A DNA stretch of 64,000 bases from positions 62,001 to 126,000 of the forward strand of contig CACAKN010000001.1 of the NCBI GenBank assembly GCA_902533075.1. Direction: 5' to 3'. Below are positions 56,116-64,000 of this stretch, piece by piece; position 1 is the stretch's first letter; each line of letters opens with the position of its first letter. The notes under the pieces were generated by a model. The model worked only from the letters and a program-made list of their open reading frames with translations. It made no database searches and was not told the DNA's origin. The stretch is from an uncultured Pelagibacteraceae bacterium. Lineage in GTDB: Bacteria; Pseudomonadota; Alphaproteobacteria; Pelagibacterales; Pelagibacteraceae. Both the position numbers and the translations under genes were made by a program.

Positions 56116-58029
56116 ATGGAAATTTCAATTTTAGCATTACCATTAATTGCTTCAATAATATCAGGATTTTTTGGTAAATTTATAGGCGATAGAAATTCTG
56201 AGATAGTTACAAGTTTATTAGTATCTATATCAGCTGTTCTTTCAGCAATTGTATTTTACGAAGTAATTTTTAATCAATACGAGGAAAATATTAAAATTGC
56301 TACATGGATTAATTCTGGATCCCTAGAGGTAAACTGGTCAATGAAAATTGATGCATTGTCATCAGTAATGTTAGTAGTCGTAACTTTTATTTCTGCGTTG
56401 GTACATATCTACTCAATTGGATACATGTCCCATGATCCTCATAAATCAAGATTTATGGCCTACTTATCGCTATTTACATTTGCTATGTTAATGTTGGTAA
56501 CAGCCGACAATTTTATTCAATTATTTTTTGGTTGGGAGGGGGTAGGTCTTTGCTCGTACTTTTTAATTGGTTTTTGGTTTAAAAAGGAATCTGCGAATAA
56601 AGCAGCAATCAAAGCATTTGTTGTAAACAGAGTAGGAGATTTTGGCTTTGCTCTAGGTATATTTTTAATTTTTTATTTGTTTGGTACAGTAAACTACACA
56701 GAAGTTTTTGACCAAATCTCAACAGTTGTAGATGAAAAACTTAATTTTTTAGGTATTCAAATTTATGCTATAGATTTAATTTGTATACTATTATTCATTG
56801 GTGCTATGGGTAAATCGGCTCAAATCTTTTTACATACCTGGTTACCAGATGCAATGGAGGGTCCAACACCTGTTTCAGCTTTGATCCATGCAGCCACTAT
56901 GGTTACCGCTGGAGTTTTTTTAGTCGTTAGATGTTCACCGATATATGAATATTCAGAGTTGGCTTTAAACATCGTTACAATAATCGGTATGAGCACTGCT
57001 TTTTTTGCAGCAAGTGTAGCTTTAGTTCAAACAGATATAAAAAAAATCATTGCTTATTCAACATGTAGCCAATTAGGTTATATGTTTTTTGCAGCTGGCG
57101 TAGGTGCATATAATGTTGCAATGTTTCATTTATTCACTCATGCATTTTTTAAAGCATTATTATTTCTAGGTTCAGGGTCTGTTATTCATGCTTTTAAAGA
57201 TGAACAAAATATAAATAATATGGGAGGAGTATGTAGAAAATTACCTTACACTTACGCTTTAATGATTATAGGAACTTTAGCATTAACAGGCTTTCCTTTG
57301 CTATCAGGTTTTTATTCTAAGGATGCAATCATTGAATTTGCATACTTAAGTGGTACTACTACTGGCTACTATGCAGCTGGAATAGGTATATTTACAGCCT
57401 TATTAACCTCAATCTATTCTTGGAGACTGATATTTAAAACTTTTCACGGACAATATAACAACAAAGAAATTAAAATTGAGGAGACACATGAGTCACCATT
57501 AATTATGTTAATACCTTTGATAATATTATCTATAGGAGCGATATTTGCTGGATTTATTTTTAAAGATTTATTTTTAGGTTATAAAGGAATTAATAATTTT
57601 TGGAATGAGTCGATTTTCTTCTTAGAACCTCTAAGCACTGATCATCCACCATTATGGTTCTTAATTTTAACTCCAACGTTAGTTACTATATCAATACCAT
57701 TAGCTTATTATTTATTTGTAAAAAATAAAAATTTTGCAACTCAACTAGTAAATATAAATAAACCATTATATGAATTTTTGTTTAATAAATGGTATTTCGA
57801 TGAAATTTACGACATCTTGTTTGTTAAATCTTCGAAAAGATTTGGGTTATTTTTGTGGAAATTTTTTGATATTAAAGTTATCGATGGCTTTGGACCTGAT
57901 GGAATTTCAGAGTTAATTAAAAAATTTTCTATCAAAGCTAATAAATTTCAAAGTGGTTATATTTATCAATATGCATTTGTAATGCTACTTGGTTTTTCCG
58001 CTTTTTTAACCTTCTTAATTGTTAAATAA
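56116..58029 (+). CDS. nuoL: NADH-quinone oxidoreductase subunit L
   Basis: FFGWEGVGLCSYFLIGFW; LPDAMEGPTPVSALIHAATMVTAG. Confidence 0.98.
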   Translation: MEISILALPLIASIISGFFGKFIGDRNSEIVTSLLVSISAVLSAIVFYEVIFNQYEENIKIATWINSGSLEVNWSMKIDALSSVMLVVVTFISALVHIYSIGYMSHDPHKSRFMAYLSLFTFAMLMLVTADNFIQLFFGWEGVGLCSYFLIGFWFKKESANKAAIKAFVVNRVGDFGFALGIFLIFYLFGTVNYTEVFDQISTVVDEKLNFLGIQIYAIDLICILLFIGAMGKSAQIFLHTWLPDAMEGPTPVSALIHAATMVTAGVFLVVRCSPIYEYSELALNIVTIIGMSTAFFAASVALVQTDIKKIIAYSTCSQLGYMFFAAGVGAYNVAMFHLFTHAFFKALLFLGSGSVIHAFKDEQNINNMGGVCRKLPYTYALMIIGTLALTGFPLLSGFYSKDAIIEFAYLSGTTTGYYAAGIGIFTALLTSIYSWRLIFKTFHGQYNNKEIKIEETHESPLIMLIPLIILSIGAIFAGFIFKDLFLGYKGINNFWNESIFFLEPLSTDHPPLWFLILTPTLVTISIPLAYYLFVKNKNFATQLVNINKPLYEFLFNKWYFDEIYDILFVKSSKRFGLFLWKFFDIKVIDGFGPDGISELIKKFSIKANKFQSGYIYQYAFVMLLGFSAFLTFLIVK

Positions 58030-59510
58030 TGAACTTTCCTATTCTTTCTTCATTAATACTTTTGCCTTCCATTGGAGCACTCTTTTTATTTTTCACAAGA
58101 AGTAAAAGTGAAAATAAAATTACTGTAAAATATGTTGCATTATTTACGACACTAGTAAACTTTTTTTTGTCTATCTATTTGTGGTTTTTATTTGATCAAA
58201 CAACATCAGCATTTCAATTTGTTGAAGATAGAATTTGGATTGAAGGTTTAATTAATTATAAAGTAGGTGTTGATGGAATATCAATACTTTTTATAATTCT
58301 TACAACATTTATTACACCTCTATGCATAATATCAGTTAATAATTCAGTTACAGAAAGATTAAATGAATTTTTAATAGCCATTCTTGTTATGGAAACTTTC
58401 ATGATAGGAGTTTTTTGTTCTCTAGATCTTGTAGTTTTTTACTTATTTTTTGAGGCCGGATTAATCCCAATGTTTTTAATTATTGGAATATGGGGTGGGG
58501 CTAGAAGAGTTTATTCTGCTTTTAAGTTTTTTTTATTCACTCTTTTAGGTTCAGTTCTAATGTTAGTGGCGATAATTTCAATTTATTGGATCACAGGCAC
58601 TACAGATATTGTTCAACTTTATGAATTAGGTATAGACACTAAATATCAAAATTTATTGTGGCTAGCTTTTTTTAGTTCATTTGCTGTAAAAACTCCAATG
58701 TGGCCAGTTCATACTTGGCTTCCAGATGCACACGTTGAAGCTCCAACGGCAGGATCAGTTTTGCTAGCAGCAATTCTACTTAAAATGGCAGGATATGGAT
58801 TTATAAGATTTTCTCTCGGACTTTTCCCATCTGCCTCAGAGTTGTTTACTCCTTTAATTTATGCATTAAGTGTTATAGCAATTATTTTCACCTCATTAAT
58901 TGCTTTAATGCAAGAGGATATGAAAAAATTAATCGCATACTCCTCAGTAGCTCATATGGGATTTGTTACTTTAGGAATTTTTACAATTCAACAACAAGGA
59001 ATTGAAGGAAGTATAATTCAGATGATTAGCCATGGTCTAGTTTCTGCTGCCTTATTTTTATGTGTTGGTGTTGTTTATGATCGAATGCATTCAAGATTGA
59101 TCAATACTTACGGAGGTATCGTAACTATCATACCTAAATATGCAGTTTTATTCATGGTATTTACTTTAGCTGCCTTAGGATTACCTGGTACAAGTGGTTT
59201 TGTTGGTGAGTTTTTAATTCTTATGGCCGCATTTAAAGATAATTTTTTAGTAGCAGTATTAGCTAGTTTAGGAGTAATTATTGGAGCAGCATATATGCTT
59301 TGGTTATATAAAAGAGTTATCTTTGGAAAGTTAATTAACTCAGAATTAAAAAAGATGATTGATTTAAATAAATCAGAAACATTCACTCTTACTTGTTTAG
59401 CTATTCCAACTTTATACTTTGGTTTTTATCCAGAGCCATTAATAAACACTATTGAAGTTTCAATAAGTGATTTAATCAACACATATAACTATAGTGTAGC
59501 AAGTAAATGA
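58029..59510 (+). CDS. nuoM: NADH-quinone oxidoreductase subunit M
   Basis: FFEAGLIPMFLIIGIWGG; VHTWLPDAHVEAPTAGSVLLA. Confidence 0.98.
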   Translation: MNFPILSSLILLPSIGALFLFFTRSKSENKITVKYVALFTTLVNFFLSIYLWFLFDQTTSAFQFVEDRIWIEGLINYKVGVDGISILFIILTTFITPLCIISVNNSVTERLNEFLIAILVMETFMIGVFCSLDLVVFYLFFEAGLIPMFLIIGIWGGARRVYSAFKFFLFTLLGSVLMLVAIISIYWITGTTDIVQLYELGIDTKYQNLLWLAFFSSFAVKTPMWPVHTWLPDAHVEAPTAGSVLLAAILLKMAGYGFIRFSLGLFPSASELFTPLIYALSVIAIIFTSLIALMQEDMKKLIAYSSVAHMGFVTLGIFTIQQQGIEGSIIQMISHGLVSAALFLCVGVVYDRMHSRLINTYGGIVTIIPKYAVLFMVFTLAALGLPGTSGFVGEFLILMAAFKDNFLVAVLASLGVIIGAAYMLWLYKRVIFGKLINSELKKMIDLNKSETFTLTCLAIPTLYFGFYPEPLINTIEVSISDLINTYNYSVASK

Positions 59511-60928
59511 TGAATAATATTGAATTAATATTTCCAGAAATTTTTATTTCATTATCTATAATGTTTTTACTAATTTTAGGAGTTTTCAAAAAAAATAGTT
59601 CAAAAATAATTCATAATATTTCATTGTTAGTTTTATTGATTACTGCAGTAATTACTTTCAATGAAACAATCAGTATAAATAGATCAACTCTTTTTAATAA
59701 AAGTATTGTTGTAGATTATTTGTCATCATTTATGAAAATTATTACTTTATTAGCTGCATTTGTAGTTTTATTGATTTCATCAAATTATTTAAGAACTTTT
59801 AAAATTTTTAAAATTGAATATCCAATTTTGATACTAAGCTCTGTATTAGGTATGATGATTATGATCAGCTCAAATGATTTAATAGTTTTCTATATGGGTT
59901 TAGAGCTACAGTCATTAGCTTTATACGTTTTGGCAACATTTAATCGAGATCAATTAAAATCATCAGAAGCAGGATTAAAATATTTTGTTTTAAGTGCATT
60001 ATCTTCAGGTTTGTTATTATACGGTTGTTCTTTAATCTATGGTTTTACAGGCTCAACAAATTTTAATGTTATTGCAACTCAATTCAATACAAATGAATAT
60101 GCCCTTACTTTTGGAATAGTGTTTATTTTAGTAGGTCTAGCTTTCAAAATTTCTGCTGTACCCTTTCATATGTGGGCTCCAGATGTATATGAAGGTTCAC
60201 CAACATCTGTAACATTATTTTTTACAATGGTTCCTAAAATCGCAGCATTAACTGTGTTTATAAGATTTTTGTATGTTCCTTTTTTAAATTTAATTGATCA
60301 GTGGCAAATGATTTTAGTTTTTCTATCAATCGCATCTATGCTTTTTGGTGCGATAGCGGCGATAGGTCAAAAAAATCTTAAGCGGCTAATAGCTTATAGC
60401 TCGATAAGTCATATTGGATATGCTTTAGCCGGTTTGGCAACAGGTTCAAATGATGGGATACAAAGTTCAGTAATTTATATTACTATTTATATTATTATGA
60501 ACTTAGGTTTTTTTTCATGCCTATTAATGATGAAAAGAAACAATATTTATTATGAGCAAATAGATGATTTATCAGGATTATCAAAAAATCATCCATTACT
60601 TTCAATTTCACTATTGATAATTTTATTTTCTCTAGCTGGAATTCCGCCACTTGCAGGTTTTTTTGCAAAATTTTATATTTTTAAATCTGTTATTGAACAG
60701 TCAATGTATTTTCTAGCTATTGTTGGACTATTATCAACAGTTGTAGCAGCGTTTTATTATTTGCGAATTATTAAGATAATGTATTTCGATAAGGAAAAAG
60801 ATAGTTACGATAAAGATCATAGCCTTTGGTTGAAGTTATCTTTAACAGTCTCTACAGTGCTGATTTTAATGTATTTTATTTTCCCAAGTGAATTGATCGA
60901 TGCAGTTTCAAAAATCAATATAATTTAA
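59507..60928 (+). CDS. nuoN: NADH-quinone oxidoreductase subunit N
   Basis: GLELQSLALYVLATF; VPFHMWAPDVYEGSPTSVT. Confidence 0.97.
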   Translation: MMNNIELIFPEIFISLSIMFLLILGVFKKNSSKIIHNISLLVLLITAVITFNETISINRSTLFNKSIVVDYLSSFMKIITLLAAFVVLLISSNYLRTFKIFKIEYPILILSSVLGMMIMISSNDLIVFYMGLELQSLALYVLATFNRDQLKSSEAGLKYFVLSALSSGLLLYGCSLIYGFTGSTNFNVIATQFNTNEYALTFGIVFILVGLAFKISAVPFHMWAPDVYEGSPTSVTLFFTMVPKIAALTVFIRFLYVPFLNLIDQWQMILVFLSIASMLFGAIAAIGQKNLKRLIAYSSISHIGYALAGLATGSNDGIQSSVIYITIYIIMNLGFFSCLLMMKRNNIYYEQIDDLSGLSKNHPLLSISLLIILFSLAGIPPLAGFFAKFYIFKSVIEQSMYFLAIVGLLSTVVAAFYYLRIIKIMYFDKEKDSYDKDHSLWLKLSLTVSTVLILMYFIFPSELIDAVSKINII

Positions 60929-61467
60929 TGAAGTTTAAAATATTTAGATTTAATAAAGTAAAAAGCACTAATAAAACTGCCATAAGAATAATCAAAAACT
61001 ACAATTATGATTTTGGTATGATCTTATCTGATTTGCAAGTCAATGGTAGAGGACAATATGGAAAAAAATGGGTTTCCTATAAAGGAAATTTATTCGTTAG
61101 TTTTTTTTATAATCTAAAAAACTTTAAAATATCTTTAAACAAATTAACTAAAATTAATTGTTTAATGGTTAAAAAATGTATTTCACAATATTATAAAAAA
61201 AAAATTTATTTCAAAAAACCTAATGATCTTTTAATCCAAAAAAAAAAGATATGTGGAATTTTGCAAGAAAAAGTAAATAAATTTAATCATACTTATTTGA
61301 TTGTTGGTATTGGTGTAAATTTAATAAAAAGTCCCTTTATAAAAAATTGCCCTACCACCCATCTTAGGGAGCTTGTAAATAAAGATATTTCAAAAAAAAA
61401 ATTTGAATTAAAACTAAAGAAGATATTTGAAAATAATTTAAAGAGATTAATGAAAAAAAGAGTATAA
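60928..61467 (+). CDS. birA: biotin--protein ligase-like (BirA family)
   Basis: VKSTNKTA..., LQVNGRGQYGKKWVSYKGNLFVSF, KKICGILQE, GIGVNL. Confidence 0.85.
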   Translation: MKFKIFRFNKVKSTNKTAIRIIKNYNYDFGMILSDLQVNGRGQYGKKWVSYKGNLFVSFFYNLKNFKISLNKLTKINCLMVKKCISQYYKKKIYFKKPNDLLIQKKKICGILQEKVNKFNHTYLIVGIGVNLIKSPFIKNCPTTHLRELVNKDISKKKFELKLKKIFENNLKRLMKKRV

Positions 61468-61475
61468 ATATAGAT

Positions 61476-62222
61476 ATGTTAATTTTAGGAGATATTGGAA
61501 ATTCGGTAACTAAATTATTTTTAGTAAACTCTAAAGATAAGATTTTAAAAAAAATAAGTTTACCATCAAAATTAATAACTTACTCAATTCTTAATAGAAA
61601 ATTTAGAATTTTAACAAAAGATTTTAAAAATATTGAAAAGATATTATTTTGTAGTGTTGTCCCAAAAACTTTTAGTTCTATTAAAAGATTTATATCAAAA
61701 AAAACTAATGTTAAGTGTTATGAAATAAAAGATCTCAATTTAAAATCTATTTTGAATATAAAAGCAAATTTTAAACAAGTTGGTTCTGATAGACTAGCAA
61801 ATGCAATAAGTTTAATTACTCCCAAGAAAAATTTTATTATTTTAGATTTTGGCACAGCTACAACGTTCGATGTATTAGCAAACAATACTTACAGAGGAGG
61901 TGTTATTGCTCCTGGTGTAAGTATTTCATTAAATACTTTAACTGATAAGGCTTCTTTGATACCAAAAATTAATCTTAAAAAAATTAAAAAGGTAGTCGGT
62001 ATTGATACAAATTCAGCTGTTAGATCAGGATTCTTCTGGGGCTATGCAGGCTTAATTGACAATATTATTAATTTGATTAAGAAAGAAACAAGAAAATCTT
62101 ATAAGGTTATTATTACTGGTGGCTTTTCTGATTTATTCAAAAATTCAATAAAAACAAAAGTTATTGAAAATAAAAATATCACTGTTAAGGGTCTTATAAA
62201 AATTTCAAAATTAATTAAATAA
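61476..62222 (+). CDS. coaX: type III pantothenate kinase
   Basis: LILGDIGNSVTKL, VGSDRLANAISL, LDFGTATTFDV, GGVIAPGV. Confidence 0.92.
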   Translation: MLILGDIGNSVTKLFLVNSKDKILKKISLPSKLITYSILNRKFRILTKDFKNIEKILFCSVVPKTFSSIKRFISKKTNVKCYEIKDLNLKSILNIKANFKQVGSDRLANAISLITPKKNFIILDFGTATTFDVLANNTYRGGVIAPGVSISLNTLTDKASLIPKINLKKIKKVVGIDTNSAVRSGFFWGYAGLIDNIINLIKKETRKSYKVIITGGFSDLFKNSIKTKVIENKNITVKGLIKISKLIK

Positions 62223-63881
62223 ATGAGAGAAGAATTATTATTTTGTCCACTAGGTGGATCTGGTGAAATTGGGATGAACATGAATTTGTTTGGCTATGGT
62301 TTACCAGGGGACCACAAATGGATTATGGTTGATATTGGTGTTACTTTTGCAGATGATACAGTTCCAGGAATTGATTTAATTTATCCGGATCCAGGTTTTA
62401 TTGTGGAAAAGAAAGATAATTTATTAGGTATAGTTCTCACTCATGCTCATGAAGATCACATTGGTGCTATTGCTCATTTATGGCCAAAACTTCAATGCAA
62501 GATATACGCAACGCCTTTTACCGCTGTTTTAATAAAGGAAAAATTTAAAGAAAAGCATATTGATATTACTAAAGATCTTAAAATTGTTGAATTAAATGGA
62601 AATATTTCATTAGAAAAATTTGAGATCGAATACATCACTTTGACTCACTCAATACTAGAACCAAATGGTTTGAGAATTAAAACCCCAGCTGGAGTAATTT
62701 TACATACGGGAGATTGGAAAGTTGATCCAAATCCATTAATTGGTGACGAAATTAATTCTAAAAGATTAAAAGAAATAGGTGATGAAGGTGTTTTAGCCAT
62801 GATTTGTGACTCTACAAATGTTTTTAGTGCTGGAAGATCAGGATCAGAATTAGATGTTAGGAAAAATTTACTAAATATAGTTAATCGATTAAAAAAAAGA
62901 GTCATCATTTCTTCTTTCGCATCTAATGTTGCAAGAATGGAAACAGCTTTTTACTGTGCTGAAAAATCTGGAAGACAGATATCTTTAGTTGGAAGATCAA
63001 TGCATAGAATTTATAAGGCTGCGAGACAATGTGGTTATTTAAAAAATACTATTGAACCTATTGATCCTAGAGATGCAAAAAATTTCTCTAGAGAAAAAAT
63101 TCTTTATTTATGTACAGGTAGCCAAGGTGAACCAATGGGAGCAATGATGAGAATTGCGAATTATACTCATCCAGATGTATTTATTGAAAAAGATGACACT
63201 GTTATTTTTTCATCAAAAATCATCCCAGGTAATGAAAAAAAACTTTATAAACTTCATAATCAACTAGTAAAAGATGGTATTGAGGTGATCTCTGAAGAAA
63301 CAGAGTTTATTCATGTATCAGGGCATCCAAATCGAGAAGATCTAAAAGACATGTATCAATGGGTAAAACCACAATGTGTTATCCCAGTTCATGGAGAACA
63401 TAGACATATGATAGAACATATCAATTTTGCAAAAGAAATGCAGGTTCCTCACCCTGTTCAAGTTGAAAATGGAGATATTGTAAAATTATCTCCTGGAGAT
63501 AAACCAGAAGTTTATGATAAAGCACCAAGTGGGAGATTGTATTTGGATGGGAATGTTAGTGTTGAAGAGGACTCTCAGTCTATAAAAGATAGAAGAAATT
63601 TGAGTAGTAATGGTTATTTGGAAATAACAATTTTAATTACTCCAAAGGGAAATATCCACAATAGTCCTATAATCACCTTCAGAGGATTGCCCGTTTACGA
63701 AAAAGAGGAGTTTTTGTATGGATTAGAAGATGAAATTGAAAAAACAACAAGAACATTTAAACTTGGCAATAAACAGCAAGAACAGAATTTAATAGATGCA
63801 CTTAAAATTGCGTGCCGTAAATTTACAAAAGAAAAAACTGGAAAAAAACCTTTTGCAAATATTAACTTGGTAAAGATTTAA
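62223..63881 (+). CDS. rnj: ribonuclease J (metallo-beta-lactamase)
   Basis: LGGSGEIGMNMNL, LTHAHEDHIGAIAHLW, HVSGHPNREDL. Confidence 0.95.
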   Translation: MREELLFCPLGGSGEIGMNMNLFGYGLPGDHKWIMVDIGVTFADDTVPGIDLIYPDPGFIVEKKDNLLGIVLTHAHEDHIGAIAHLWPKLQCKIYATPFTAVLIKEKFKEKHIDITKDLKIVELNGNISLEKFEIEYITLTHSILEPNGLRIKTPAGVILHTGDWKVDPNPLIGDEINSKRLKEIGDEGVLAMICDSTNVFSAGRSGSELDVRKNLLNIVNRLKKRVIISSFASNVARMETAFYCAEKSGRQISLVGRSMHRIYKAARQCGYLKNTIEPIDPRDAKNFSREKILYLCTGSQGEPMGAMMRIANYTHPDVFIEKDDTVIFSSKIIPGNEKKLYKLHNQLVKDGIEVISEETEFIHVSGHPNREDLKDMYQWVKPQCVIPVHGEHRHMIEHINFAKEMQVPHPVQVENGDIVKLSPGDKPEVYDKAPSGRLYLDGNVSVEEDSQSIKDRRNLSSNGYLEITILITPKGNIHNSPIITFRGLPVYEKEEFLYGLEDEIEKTTRTFKLGNKQQEQNLIDALKIACRKFTKEKTGKKPFANINLVKI

Positions 63882-64000
63882 TGAGCCCTACAGGATTAGC
63901 AATAATCTATATAATCATTTGGTGGATAATTTTTTTTGCAATTTTACCGATCGATGTAGAAAGAAAAAAATCAGTAAAAATAGAAGGTGAGGATCCTGGA
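63881..64000 (+). CDS. DUF1467 family protein (3' end outside window)
   Basis: MSPTGLAIIYIIIWWIIFFAILPIDVERKKSVKIEGEDPG. Confidence 0.75.
   Translation, partial: MSPTGLAIIYIIIWWIIFFAILPIDVERKKSVKIEGEDPG

Noticed and set aside
47071-60928. Rearranged or incomplete complex I operon
   Set aside because: nuoA-N are all present in standard order with normal overlaps; ordinary.
1-64000. CRISPR array, IS element, rRNA or toxin-antitoxin/defence island
   Set aside because: No regularly spaced repeats, transposase, rRNA or recognisable defence genes were seen while reading the window.

Overview
The window is a low-GC SAR11/Pelagibacter-type alphaproteobacterial chromosome carrying a complete, apparently intact T7-like (HTVC019P-type pelagiphage-like) prophage of about 37.4 kb (~3371-40793). 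Left host flank: DUF3047 fragment, YbgC-like thioesterase, uracil-DNA glycosylase, histidine phosphatase, DUF1289, and the 5' half of a tRNA-Leu gene. Right host flank: the 3' half of that tRNA, then tig-clpP-clpX-lon, tRNA-Val, tRNA-Asp, nuoA-N, birA-like, coaX, RNase J and a DUF1467 fragment. The phage has integrated inside the anticodon loop of host tRNA-Leu(TAG). The shared core is only about 9 bp, so the host tRNA is not regenerated. The phage instead carries its own, clearly divergent, complete tRNA-Leu(TAG) at its right end. Other points of interest: (i) a T7-type RNA polymerase encoded as two overlapping ORFs in different frames; (ii) three copies of GATACAA-type arm sites on each side of attP, in opposite orientation; (iii) a recurring dyad TTGCACTTGTGCAA around the RNAP gene and upstream of the regulator/integrase genes; (iv) a pair of 19-bp dyads (ATCCGA..TTCGGAT) 30 bp apart in a 245-bp intergenic region; (v) probable dependence of host tig on prophage transcription, and exposure of phage RNAP to the host tRNA promoter; (vi) a cupredoxin-like CxxHxxM domain in a tail fibre; (vii) several unlisted microproteins; (viii) a good Fur-box match upstream of nuoA. 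All product calls come from reading the sequence; no database search was run.
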